From an uncultured Planctomycetaceae bacterium (GTDB taxonomy: Bacteria; Planctomycetota; Planctomycetia; Pirellulales; Pirellulaceae): 64,000 bases of DNA. Of the stretch, positions 37,213-47,121 are shown one piece after another. A model generated the notes under the pieces. That model saw nothing but the letters and a program-made list of their open reading frames with translations, was not told the DNA's origin and did no database searches. The stretch is from assembly GCA_937862885.1 (NCBI GenBank), contig CALMEE010000061.1:49288-113287 (forward strand), in the 5' to 3' direction. The first letter of the stretch is position 1, and every line of letters begins with the position of its first letter. The translations under genes and the position numbers were made by a program.

Positions 37213-37858
37213 CGGAATCGTCTCCGTATAAACCTTGATTAATCCAAACCTGTACGCCGATGTGGCCTTGAGGCGTTAACGCTTCTACCAAACCGTAGTC
37301 AATTTTCGCCCGCAATGTGCTAAGTGGGATTGACCCAGCGATCTGTTTTTCGCAGCGCGCCATCTCCGCACCACCTAGCCGCCCGGAAAGTTGAATCTTG
37401 ATACCTTTTCCACCGGCGTCGATTGTCTCTTCGGCTGCCTTTTTCATGGTTCGCCGAAAACTCGCTCGGCGCACGAGCTGATCAGCGATCTTTTCCGCAA
37501 CCAATTGCGCCTGCAAATCAGGACGGCTGATTTCTTCAATTTTCAAATTCACGCGTCGACCAATTAAATTCTGCAATTCATCTTGCAAAATCTCAATCTC
37601 CTGGCCCTTTTTGCCAATGATCAAGCCAGGCCGCGCAACGAATAGAACAATCTTGACCTCACCTCGAGTACGCTCGATCTCGATCCGGTCGATACCGGCC
37701 TTGTGATACTCTTTCGAGGGATGCTTCTTAATGAACTTACGAATCTTATTGTCTTCCAGCAGCAGGGTCGCAAAATCCTCTTTGGGGGCATACCAACGGC
37801 TCTTCCAACCCACCATGACCCCAGTGCGATAACCTACCGGATTAACTTTTTGACCCAT
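37151..37858 (-). CDS. rpsC: 30S ribosomal protein S3
   Basis: 235 residues. MGQKVNPVGYRTGV, the KH domain segment VARPGLIIGKKGQEIE, and the C-terminal GGAEMARCEKQIAGSIPLSTLRA region are diagnostic. A Ser/Gly/Lys-rich tail of about 20 residues runs into rplP in another frame. It is part of the mRNA entry channel. Confidence 0.98.
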   Translation of the reverse strand: MGQKVNPVGYRTGVMVGWKSRWYAPKEDFATLLLEDNKIRKFIKKHPSKEYHKAGIDRIEIERTRGEVKIVLFVARPGLIIGKKGQEIEILQDELQNLIGRRVNLKIEEISRPDLQAQLVAEKIADQLVRRASFRRTMKKAAEETIDAGGKGIKIQLSGRLGGAEMARCEKQIAGSIPLSTLRAKIDYGLVEALTPQGHIGVQVWINQGLYGDDSDGINAQTGQASKGTKRSYKR

Positions 37859-38001
37859 ACCTTAATTCACTTGTTCAAATACGTTTCTGAATTTCTATTT
37901 ACGCCGTCTCGTAATTCTGCGTCGCGCTTCTTTGCTTTCGCAACATTGTTCCAGCCCTTGCCAGTCCGATCCAAACGATCGTACTCGCAAGTTCAATTTA
38001 T

Positions 38002-38367
38002 CTACAGTTGTTCGACTTCCACCTCGATGTGCGACATGCGTTTTTTGATCATAAAAGCCATACCGCGTGCTCGAGGACGAACCCGTTTAAACATGGGTCC
38101 ACCATCAACTTTGATTTGCTTGATGTACAAGTCCTTGGCCTCCAGAATTCGACCGGGATTCTGGTCGGGGTCGCGGGCGTTGGCCATAGCACTTTCAATG
38201 ACCTTTTCCAGTAAACGAGCGCCTCGATGCGGCTGATACTTTAGTATGTGCAAAGCGTCATCGACAAACTTACCCCGAACCAATTGCGCGAGCGGGCGCA
38301 CCTTTCGCGGACTGATTCGTGCAAATCTGTGTTTCGCCAAAAACGTCGTTTTGTCTTTATCACTCAT
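38002..38367 (-). CDS. rplV: 50S ribosomal protein L22
   Basis: 121 residues from the ATG at 38367 (MSDKDKTTFLAKHRF). The open frame extends 44 codons further upstream, but that part is unlike L22. RISPRKVRPLAQLVRGKFVDDAL and the tail RPRARGMAFMIKKRMSHIEV are diagnostic; the latter loop lines the exit tunnel. Confidence 0.97.
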   Translation of the reverse strand: MSDKDKTTFLAKHRFARISPRKVRPLAQLVRGKFVDDALHILKYQPHRGARLLEKVIESAMANARDPDQNPGRILEAKDLYIKQIKVDGGPMFKRVRPRARGMAFMIKKRMSHIEVEVEQL

Positions 38368-38446
38368 AAAGCTGCGACCGTTTCCCTTCGTCAATATTCT
38401 CTCAGTCCAGCAGCTTTCATTCACGCTGGGCCTGCAACTTGAAAAA

Positions 38447-38713
38447 CTACTTCTTGCTTCCACTATGTCCGCGGAACGTGCGTGTTGGAGCAAACTCACC
38501 TAACTTATGCCCCACCATATCCTCTGTTACAAACACTTTAATGTGTTGTTTACCGTTATGAACCATGAATGTGTGCCCCACAAATTCAGGCACAATAGTG
38601 CAAGAACGCGCCCAGGTCTTAATGGGTTCCTTCGCACCAGTCTGCTCCAGTCGCTCAACTTTCGCGAACAATTTATCGCTGACGAATGGACCTTTTTTCT
38701 GTGATCGACTCAT
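38447..38713 (-). CDS. rpsS: 30S ribosomal protein S19
   Basis: 88 residues. [15 protein letters not shown] and the signature [29 protein letters not shown] (30S head) identify it. It lies 79 bases upstream of rplV. Confidence 0.98.
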   Translation of the reverse strand: MSRSQKKGPFVSDKLFAKVERLEQTGAKEPIKTWARSCTIVPEFVGHTFMVHNGKQHIKVFVTEDMVGHKLGEFAPTRTFRGHSGSKK

Positions 38714-38789
38714 GATTCACTATCTGAAAAATTTGTTTCTTTCGACTTACTCGATTTATTGACTTCACCACTCACACGCCACCAGCGAC

Positions 38790-39647
38790 TTAGCGAATTC
38801 GCAATTGGCCATAACGCCGGCTGCGTCGGCGGCGCACAATTGCTGAATTTGAAGGTTTCCCGCGCTTTCGTGTCGAACCCCCCTTGGCTGGCTTGCCAGT
38901 GGGGCTAACCGGATGGCGTCCACCCTTTGTACGCCCTTCGCCACCGCCATGTGGATGATCGATGGGGTTCATGGCGGTACCGCGAACATGAGGACGCCGC
39001 CCCATCCATCGCTTTCTACCCGCCTTCCCCAGTACAACTGCCATATGATCTGGATTGCTGACCTTCCCGATGGTCGCCCGACAATTGGCCGGGACACGCC
39101 GAATTTCTCCGCTGGGTAACGAAATCTGAGCCCAATCCGCTTCGCGCGCCATCAACGTCGCACTCGTGCCGGCACTGCGGCAAAGCGCAGCACCCTGGCC
39201 GGGCCGCATTTCGATGTTGTGAATGTCCGTTCCCAATGGAATTTTCTTCAGCGGCAAACAGTTACCTGTGGCTGGCGCGACCTCTAAACCACTTTCGACA
39301 AAATCACCGGCCTTCAATCCATCGGGAGCCAAAATATATCGCTTTTCGCCATCCGTATAAAACAACAAGGCCACGCGGGCACTGCGCGCCGGATCGTATT
39401 GGATCGAATCGACTTTTGCCTTGACGCCGTCCTTATTTCGTTTGAAGTCGATCAGACGCAGTTGTTGCTTGTGTCCGCCTCCCCGATGGCGACAAGTGAT
39501 CACGCCTTGATTATTGCGCCCACCCTTTTTCCGTCGACGAACAAGCAGACTTTTTTCTACCTTGTAGCCTGGTGTCAATTCAGCAAAATCGCTGACCGAA
39601 GCATTCCGTCTGCCCGCTGATGTTGGCTTGTATTTTTTTATTCCCAT
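38790..39647 (-). CDS. rplB: 50S ribosomal protein L2
   Basis: 285 residues. [33 protein letters not shown], and the peptidyl-transferase-proximal [17 protein letters not shown] are diagnostic. It is essential for subunit joining and peptidyl transfer. Confidence 0.99.
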   Translation of the reverse strand: MGIKKYKPTSAGRRNASVSDFAELTPGYKVEKSLLVRRRKKGGRNNQGVITCRHRGGGHKQQLRLIDFKRNKDGVKAKVDSIQYDPARSARVALLFYTDGEKRYILAPDGLKAGDFVESGLEVAPATGNCLPLKKIPLGTDIHNIEMRPGQGAALCRSAGTSATLMAREADWAQISLPSGEIRRVPANCRATIGKVSNPDHMAVVLGKAGRKRWMGRRPHVRGTAMNPIDHPHGGGEGRTKGGRHPVSPTGKPAKGGSTRKRGKPSNSAIVRRRRSRRYGQLRIR

Positions 39648-39700
39648 GTTCGTCTACGTCCCAAGCAAAATTTCGTCCAATCGCGTTGCTATCTCAGCCA

Positions 39701-40024
39701 TTAAAAGAAGTCAATTCTGCTGTCTTCCGACAGCGTAACGATGGCCTTCTTCCAAGCTTTTGTGGTGCCCAAGCGGAATCGGTAACGTCGTGCTTTTCCT
39801 TTACGGTTTTGAGTGGCGACCTTTTCAACTTTCACCGAAAACAACGCTTCGATTGCTTCTTTGATCTGTTGTTTGGTAGCCAATGGATTTACAACAAACG
39901 TGTACTGATTCAATGACTGAGACTGAAACATTCCTTTCTCGGTCACGCGAGGCTTCAATACCACCTGGTGATGCTCCAATTCTGGCCCACGTTGCACTTG
40001 CGCACCTGCTGTTCTTGTTTTCAC
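39701..40024 (-). CDS. rplW: 50S ribosomal protein L23
   Basis: 107 residues from the GTG at 40024, preceded by GGAGG nine bases upstream, preferred to the TTG nine codons earlier. LKPRVTEKGMF, QYTFVVNPLATKQQIKEAIE and VKVEKVATQNRKGKARR fit L23, the exit-tunnel docking site for trigger factor and SRP. Confidence 0.96.
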   Translation of the reverse strand: MKTRTAGAQVQRGPELEHHQVVLKPRVTEKGMFQSQSLNQYTFVVNPLATKQQIKEAIEALFSVKVEKVATQNRKGKARRYRFRLGTTKAWKKAIVTLSEDSRIDFF

Positions 40025-40078
40025 CTGAAAAAGCCTCCGTTTACCGCCCAATCTTTGCCATTAATCAAGACTCATTCC

Positions 40079-40720
40079 TCACGAAGCGTCTGCCGTCTGG
40101 GCACTATTTTTTACAGTGTCCAACGCAGCCCGTGTTACGACCAAACGCTGGTTCCGCAAAATCGCGTACGCATTCAAGTCGCTTAGAGGCAAGACCGAAA
40201 CACGATCAATGTTTCGGGCGCTTTTATACACATTTGGATCGTGACCGCTGGTGGCGATCAACGTCGAGTTCCCAATCACTCCCATGCCATTTAGCATTTT
40301 CGCGACGGTTTTTGTCTTGGGTGCATCGATCGAAATCGAGTCTAGGACGATAACCTGAGCATTTTCGATTTTTGAAGCCAACGCCATCTTGGTCGCCAAC
40401 TGCAAGGCCTTGCGTGGCAAGCGATACGAATAATCCCTCGGTCGCCGCGCAAAAATATGACCGCCGCCACGTCGAATACCGCTGCGTTTCGATCCGGCAC
40501 GGGCATTACCGGTACCCTTTTGCCGATACATCTTTTTCGTCGATCCAGCAACTTCACCGCGCGTCTTCGTGCGATGCGTTCCCTGCCGCAGGTTCGCCTG
40601 GTACATCACCACCGCGTCATGTAACAACTGTTTGTTGACGGTAGCCGCAATCTCGCTCGGATTTATGTCGTACGTTCCGACTTTTTCACCGGCCTGATTG
40701 TAAACTGGCAAACTAGCCAT
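40079..40720 (-). CDS. rplD: 50S ribosomal protein L4
   Basis: 213 residues. RQGTHRTKTRGEVAGSTKK and the loop GTGNARAGSKRSGIRRGGG line the exit tunnel. In E. coli L4 represses the S10 operon; whether a comparable leader exists here is not clear. Confidence 0.98.
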   Translation of the reverse strand: MASLPVYNQAGEKVGTYDINPSEIAATVNKQLLHDAVVMYQANLRQGTHRTKTRGEVAGSTKKMYRQKGTGNARAGSKRSGIRRGGGHIFARRPRDYSYRLPRKALQLATKMALASKIENAQVIVLDSISIDAPKTKTVAKMLNGMGVIGNSTLIATSGHDPNVYKSARNIDRVSVLPLSDLNAYAILRNQRLVVTRAALDTVKNSAQTADAS

Positions 40721-40851
40721 TGTCGTTGTTCCTAATATTCGATGTTTTCAGCGAAGCCATTTAATTCCTCGCTGTATTCAAGTTCGGTTAGCCGTTGATT
40801 TCAATGTTTTACTAACCGTTTTGCTAACTTATCTACACTTGCAAAGTGAAG

Positions 40852-41568
40852 TTAAACCTTGTTCGTTTCTTTCACCATCACCATGCCGCCGTTCGGACCC
40901 GGAACTGCACCTTCGACCAACAGCAAGTTATTCTCAGTATCAATCCTGACCACGCGCAAGTTTCGCACGGTCGATCGTGAGTTGCCATATTGCCCACCCA
41001 TGCGCAATCCCTTGGTAACGCGGCTCGGAAACGCACTCATACCCGTGCTGCCCGCGTGGCGATGAACTTTCTTGACGCCGTGACTGGCGCGTTGCCCCGA
41101 GAAATTATGCCGACGCATAACGCCAGCGTACCCGCGGCCTTTGCTTGTGCCCACGACGTCGACGGCCTTTACGCCATCAAGACAATCGACCTTGATCTCT
41201 TGGCCGATCGAAAATCCATCAACTACGCCGCGAAACTCACGTATGAAAGCCTTGGGCTCACAGCCGGCTTTGGAAATGGGTTGGACCCCCTTGGCGGACA
41301 ATTGGCGAGAACGTTTGCTTTTGATATCGGCAACTTGGCCGCGTTCAGCGCGACTTGCCTGACTTGGCCGAGATCGTTTTTCCTTCTTGGGCCGAGCCTT
41401 ATCAATAAATCCTAGTTGGACTGCTTCATATCCGTCCCGATCACTCGTGCGGAGCTTCAACACCGTGCAAGGCCCGGCCTGAATCACGGTTACTGGTGTG
41501 GCAACCCCACTCTCTTGATCAAAAATCTGTGTCATCCCGATCTTAAGACCGAGTATCCCTTTTGCCAT
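40852..41568 (-). CDS. rplC: 50S ribosomal protein L3
   Basis: 238 residues. MAKGILGLKIGMTQIFDQ at the start and GTSKGRGYAGVMRRHNF are diagnostic; the GQRASHGVKKVHRHAGSTG loop approaches the peptidyl transferase centre. A Lys/Ser-rich insertion at about 62-100 is unusual in length. It is 380 bases from rpsJ, an unusually large gap for the two. Confidence 0.98.
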   Translation of the reverse strand: MAKGILGLKIGMTQIFDQESGVATPVTVIQAGPCTVLKLRTSDRDGYEAVQLGFIDKARPKKEKRSRPSQASRAERGQVADIKSKRSRQLSAKGVQPISKAGCEPKAFIREFRGVVDGFSIGQEIKVDCLDGVKAVDVVGTSKGRGYAGVMRRHNFSGQRASHGVKKVHRHAGSTGMSAFPSRVTKGLRMGGQYGNSRSTVRNLRVVRIDTENNLLLVEGAVPGPNGGMVMVKETNKV

Positions 41569-41948
41569 AACTCTTACCGCTTTGCGAATTATTCAGTTCC
41601 AACTTGCCACCAAGGAGCACGGGTCGTAACCCGCCTTACCTCGATGGCTTCCCGTTCATAAACCATCTCAAGTTGACTATCGCTAAAAAGCGCCCGAAAC
41701 TGCAAACACAGCCGTTTCGCAATCGCTCGAATTCAAGGACTCGACGGTCGACAAAATCACACCGCCAATTGTCGTCGAATTTCTACGCTCCAATGAAACA
41801 AACAACCTAATCTCGACCGAATTCGAGGTGCCCAAAGGCTTCCACATTAACCTGCAAACAGCCAATGAACTGAGCAAACAGGCGAATGGACAAATAGAAA
41901 CGGTCTCGTACTTGCATCCGAGACCCATCAATCGTCAAACATCTAACC
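41569..41948. other. rpsJ-rplC intergenic region with a hairpin
   Basis: A 7-bp stem GGTCTCG/CGAGACC (41902-41908, 41919-41925) lies 24 bases downstream of the rpsJ stop. On the minus strand it is followed by a moderately T-rich stretch, so it may act as an attenuator. The plus strand holds an open frame with no start (41687-41968) that looks coding-like. Confidence 0.4.
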
Positions 41949-42275
41949 CTAGCGGGAAGTTGCCTTGATCTTAATTTCCACCCCAGCAGGCAAACTCAAC
42001 TTATTCAAAGCTTCGATTGTCTGTGCAGTGGCTTGTTCGATATCTATAAGTCGTTTGTGCGTTCGAATTTCAAATTGCTGTCTCGACTTCTTATCCACAT
42101 GTGGCCCAGAAAGCACCGTGTAGCGCTCGATCCTCGTCGGCAATGGAATCGGACCGTGCACCACGGAATGCGTTCTTTTCGCGGTGTTCACAATTTCCTC
42201 AGCACTTGCATCCAAAATGGAATGGTCGTAAGCCTCCATACGGATTCGAATTACTTCTTGAATTGCGGTCGACAC
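41949..42275 (-). CDS. rpsJ: 30S ribosomal protein S10 (NusE)
   Basis: 108 residues from a GTG at 42275. [21 protein letters not shown] and the signature [21 protein letters not shown] are diagnostic. It is the first gene of the cluster; no tuf, fus, rpsG or rpsL precedes it. A good promoter lies about 130 bases upstream. Confidence 0.98.
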   Translation of the reverse strand: MSTAIQEVIRIRMEAYDHSILDASAEEIVNTAKRTHSVVHGPIPLPTRIERYTVLSGPHVDKKSRQQFEIRTHKRLIDIEQATAQTIEALNKLSLPAGVEIKIKATSR

Positions 42276-42639
42276 CTAACGAATTCTCCGGTGAAAAAAT
42301 GGATACGTACTCTAACACTCAAAAACCAATGGGAATCGGCCAAAGACTAATCGAGTGGGGCGAGCAAAGCCAGAAAGCCCCCACGGAAACTCAGCGGGGA
42401 ACGAGTAAAAATATTAAAAAATCGCTAATACGTCAAGCGTCAAAGAAAAATTCAGCAAAAAAATTTTCTAGACCCGCGACATTTGTCTGCGTCAACGCCA
42501 ATCTCAAGCACTCTCCTGCCCTAATCACGATTCTGGTCAAATTCCCCAGCTTAACACGTGCCATCGGGCAATTTCCAATGGTTGTTCCTTTCGCCGTCCG
42601 CCATTCGCGAGATACCAGTTTGATCGTCGTTTCTTTTTA
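42276..42639. other. S10 cluster upstream region
   Basis: Holds the cluster promoter (listed) and about 130 bases of leader. The long plus-strand frame here (42101-42640) is antisense to rpsJ at its start and shows no recognisable domain. Confidence 0.4.
42408..42436 (-). promoter_or_regulatory. Candidate promoter of the S10-spc cluster
   Basis: On the minus strand TTGACG (42431-42436) and TATTTT (42408-42413) are spaced by 17 bases in AT-rich sequence. Transcription would start near 42400, giving a leader of about 125 bases before rpsJ. Confidence 0.55.
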
Positions 42640-42816
42640 ATGTCCGACATTCAAGTCGGCCCAGCGAATTGCTGGAGGTTGATCACTGGTGCTCTGCCGC
42701 AGCTAAATTTTGGGGTTGTAAAGGCTACCAAGCCTCCCAACTCCGTTAAACTTCAACAAGTCCCGGGACGGACGAACCTAAATCCTGTTCTCAAAAATGT
42801 AATACTGACGTTGTAG
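42640..42816 (+). CDS. Possible small protein, 58 residues
   Basis: ATG at 42640 to TAG at 42814-42816. The translation begins MSDIQVGPANCWRLITGALP and has even, coding-like composition, but no ribosome binding site and no known motif. It lies on the strand opposite the ribosomal cluster. The next 219 bases to 43035 hold a GTCCCGGGAC palindrome and no gene. Confidence 0.3.
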   Translation: MSDIQVGPANCWRLITGALPQLNFGVVKATKPPNSVKLQQVPGRTNLNPVLKNVILTL

Positions 42817-43006
42817 GCGAGATTCAATTGTCAGCTTCCGAATTTCCCCGAAAAGCTCGATATCGGCCGACTTTTTTGGGGAACACGAGAATATTCCCGC
42901 CGCCAATCATGTCACAAAATCTCGATTGAAGTTGACCCCACAGCGAGCGGGCACAAAACGACTAGATTGCGTAACGCCATCTACATAAACAGTTAAAATG
43001 TTATTA

Positions 43007-43032
43007 GTTCGAATTCCGAAGAGGATTCGAAT
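43007..43032 (-). terminator. Weak hairpin downstream of the 52-residue gene
   Basis: TTCGAAT and ATTCGAA form a 7-bp stem just beyond the minus-strand stop at 43036, with AT-rich but not T-rich sequence after it. It could be a terminator or an operator. Confidence 0.3.
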
Positions 43033-43035
43033 CGA

Positions 43036-43194
43036 CTAGGATAAAGACGCGATAAATGCGGGTTCGCTCAACACTTCCCGAATCATTTCGACGGGCAAAT
43101 CTAATTGGCCGCGTGCAGACGTCGTTTCCACAGGTCGAGCGATCATCCGTTGAAGTGCTCGTGAACAGGCTATTGTTTTGCCCTCGTAATGCAT
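43036..43194 (-). CDS. Small hypothetical protein, 52 residues
   Basis: The ATG at 43194 has an AAGGCGG site about ten bases upstream and is preferred to a TTG 22 codons earlier. The sequence MHYEGKTIACSRALQRMIAR followed by a Leu/Glu-rich helix (LPVEMIREVLSEPAF) suggests a small soluble helical protein. It is divergent from the chorismate-lyase-like gene and may share its regulatory region. I do not recognise the family. Confidence 0.5.
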   Translation of the reverse strand: MHYEGKTIACSRALQRMIARPVETTSARGQLDLPVEMIREVLSEPAFIASLS

Positions 43195-43279
43195 CACCGT
43201 TGTCCGCCTTTTAAAACAACCTACGCTATTCGGCGTAAGTGTTACTAATTCCCTTGTCAAATCCGAATTTAAAAATTGT

Positions 43280-43855
43280 ATGCCGGTCGATCAATCTGAG
43301 TGGACCCACCCTGACTTGCAGGCCTTATTAGGTCTGTTTTTCCAAGACTCAACCCAATTAGGGCGTTTCCGTTTAGTCTCCGAGCAACAATTGCCGCCGT
43401 CGATTCACGGTCTCATCGCACACAACAGCCACATGACAGTCGCCATCGAGCGATTCCACGGAACATCCGTCAATTTAAAAGTCCGGAATCGCAACGAAAC
43501 CGCATCCCATTATTCGCGAGAAATCGTGTTGTTACATCAAGCCACAAGCGCCGTGCTGCAATACGGGATCGTCAGGCTTAATACAGCGTTGTTCTCGCCG
43601 ACGATTATGGCTGAGATAAAATCAGAATCGATTCCCTTAGGGAAAATCCTGATCGACAATGGAATCATGCGCCAAGTAAAGCTAATGTCGATTTGGCAGA
43701 TCGCTGCGGGACCTCGCTTGCAGCAAATTTTTAATCGCGATGGGTTACGCGTGTGTTATGGGAGAACGGCATTAATTTACACCGATGGGATGCCGGCCAT
43801 CGAGTTGCTGGAAATCGTGCCAGATGAAAGTGAAATCAATCCGCTAGGTCATTGA
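43280..43855 (+). CDS. Chorismate lyase-like protein (UbiC / DUF98 type)
   Basis: 191 residues. The pattern of DUF98 and UbiC folds is visible: LPPSIHGLIAHNSHMTVAIERFHG, then SREIVLLHQATSAVLQYGIVRLN with the Arg-Glu pair that binds chorismate-like substrates, and SIPLGKILIDNGI. The RxEI and PLGxIL blocks are family-typical. It may release pyruvate from chorismate to make 4-hydroxybenzoate, or act on another enolpyruvyl compound; some homologues are only binding proteins. ATG at 43280. Confidence 0.75.
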   Translation: MPVDQSEWTHPDLQALLGLFFQDSTQLGRFRLVSEQQLPPSIHGLIAHNSHMTVAIERFHGTSVNLKVRNRNETASHYSREIVLLHQATSAVLQYGIVRLNTALFSPTIMAEIKSESIPLGKILIDNGIMRQVKLMSIWQIAAGPRLQQIFNRDGLRVCYGRTALIYTDGMPAIELLEIVPDESEINPLGH

Positions 43856-43949
43856 CGATTCAGTTCCGAGCATATCGGAATTCGCGTAAAGTAAAAAATC
43901 ATGGCATCAACGCGGCTTATCGTGCATCGCCACCATTGCAATTAGTTTT

Positions 43950-44078
43950 TTAGGCCACAAACTCCACGGTTTCGAATTCCAAATCAATTTTCGGCGGTAA
44001 TGGTACTCGGAGATATTTGGCTTGGCCGCGTGGTAAACGCTCTTCATCGACGACGTGGCAGTCGGCGAGTCTGCTCAA
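43950..44078 (-). CDS. Small protein coupled to the QueC-like gene, 42 residues
   Basis: A TTG at 44078, two bases after the queC TGA, opens a frame to TAA 43950-43952. The sequence is strongly coding-like (LADCHVVDEERLPRGQAKYL, then VPLPPKIDLEFETVEFVA). The frame extends a few codons upstream into queC without a better start. Translational coupling with queC is likely. Family unknown. Confidence 0.5.
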   Translation of the reverse strand: MSRLADCHVVDEERLPRGQAKYLRVPLPPKIDLEFETVEFVA

Positions 44079-44080
44079 TT

Positions 44081-44935
44081 TCAGCCAGACTTTTGGCGTG
44101 AATCAAGGTTGATGGCAATCTGATTCGCTTGAATAGTTAAGGCGGATTCCACCAACTCTTCCCATGGTCGTTGATACGGAATAGGATCCTGGCGACCAAT
44201 GGCGTGGAACGCCAATATTCTCTCCACATCGCTTCCCGTAAGTCCATGACTAATACCGGAATCATTTGGCATATAACTCGTGCAAGTGTTTCGGAAGACA
44301 CGATCGAAGTCCAGTTCGAGTTTGGCGATCGACTCGGCGGCATCACTTAAGATGACCGCCTTATCCAGATTCAAATAGGGCAAATACAACTCGACTTGGT
44401 CAGCATCCCAATTGCCCATTTGAAAACTGTGCCAAATCGCATCATAAAATTCAGGTCGGCAGTCCGGATAGATTTCGTGGTCGCCACTGTGAACGGCTAG
44501 CGACAATTTAACTGGCCGTGCATCGCGCGTTGCCATCGAAAGTGCAACTGCGGCAGCTAACGAAAAGAAAATCGAATTTCGATTGGGAACCACAGTTTGT
44601 TTCATCGATTCCGCTTGGTAATGTCCAAGCGGAACAGCATATTGCGCGTTGGTCAACGCCGAATACAATGAGTTCCCTATGGCACTGAGATCCAACTCGA
44701 TTAATTCCACGTGTTCCGCAAGGGCAACCTCCTTTAGATAGCGGCATTGTCGTCGCACGCATTCGAGTTCGAATCGATGTTTCTGGCCGTAGTCGATACT
44801 AAGCGCTGTAACCCTAAATCCACGAGCCAGCAAATGGAACAACAGACTGGTCGAGTCCATGCCACCGCTCCAGCAGAGAACTGCGTGGCGTGCGTAGTGC
44901 CCATCTGGATCAGTAAATTTCTCTTGTGATGACAC
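44081..44935 (-). CDS. queC: QueC-like 7-cyano-7-deazaguanine synthase homologue lacking the zinc-binding cysteines
   Basis: 284 residues from a GTG. QueC converts 7-carboxy-7-deazaguanine and ammonia to preQ0 with ATP, for queuosine or 7-deazaguanine DNA bases. The PP-loop ATP motif SGGMDS is at 23-28 and SIDYGQKHRFELE and VPNRNSIFFSLAA are family blocks. The C-terminal zinc motif (C...CGxC..C) is missing: after NTCTSY at 216-221 the segment reads SHGLTGSDVERILAF where QueC has ACGKCGSCVERLEAF. Only one Cys (218) remains. The fold is otherwise complete. It could be a QueC with altered structure or a paralogue with another substrate, as in QatC or other QueC-like defence proteins. No queD, queE or queF is nearby. 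Confidence 0.85.
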   Translation of the reverse strand: MSSQEKFTDPDGHYARHAVLCWSGGMDSTSLLFHLLARGFRVTALSIDYGQKHRFELECVRRQCRYLKEVALAEHVELIELDLSAIGNSLYSALTNAQYAVPLGHYQAESMKQTVVPNRNSIFFSLAAAVALSMATRDARPVKLSLAVHSGDHEIYPDCRPEFYDAIWHSFQMGNWDADQVELYLPYLNLDKAVILSDAAESIAKLELDFDRVFRNTCTSYMPNDSGISHGLTGSDVERILAFHAIGRQDPIPYQRPWEELVESALTIQANQIAINLDSRQKSG

Positions 44936-46622
<1,687 letters not shown>

Positions 46623-47121
46623 TCGACGGATACTTCTGTTCCGGTCAAGGGGTCTTCACCATGGGGCTAATGCATATATGTCCGAACAGAGAGGAATTAA
46701 CGAGCGTTTTCGCAGGACCGCGCCTGCGTCCACCGAAGTCGTAGAAGACTGCAGCGGTCAGCGAATCGTGACAACTTGTTCGGTAGCGATCTCCATTTGT
46801 GCGAAAGCTTATATTGCAGGTCAATACCCGCTCGTTGTGAAGAACGTTCTCTAATATGTGAACAATTTCTCGGAAGAAATTCTTCCGCGTTGCTATACTA
46901 AGGAACAACGAAATTGGATTGGCGTTCTGCACGGTAGTTCGGGACTCTTAAAAAAAACAATTCCTTAAAACAACGGGTGGCCCTTGGGACGCCTCCTTTG
47001 GTGAGAGCACTGACTGACGTCTTCCGGCCCATCCAATTTCTTGCGGAAGCCGTTGAGATTTTGAAAACCCATTTTCGCAACATGCGATGGGGCCTTTAGA
47101 TCCATTTGAATTAAAAACATA
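46623..47121. other. Intergenic region with two palindromes, upstream of the M1 peptidase
   Basis: 499 bases. AGAACGTTCT (46841-46850) is a perfect 10-bp palindrome; CGGAAGAA-A-TTCTTCCG (46871-46887) is a perfect 8-bp-arm inverted repeat. Their centres are about 33 bases apart, three helical turns. A TATACT box is at 46894-46899. No gene recognised. Confidence 0.4.

Noticed and set aside
42101..42640. 179-codon plus-strand frame over the rpsJ start
   Set aside because: Largely antisense to rpsJ and its promoter, with no recognisable domain; treated as a shadow.
43006..43035. tRNA T-arm-like GTTCGAATTCC
   Set aside because: No acceptor, D or anticodon arms around it; it is part of a simple inverted repeat.
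46645..46932. 95-codon minus-strand frame after thiC
   Set aside because: Covers the palindromic region and has no recognisable features.
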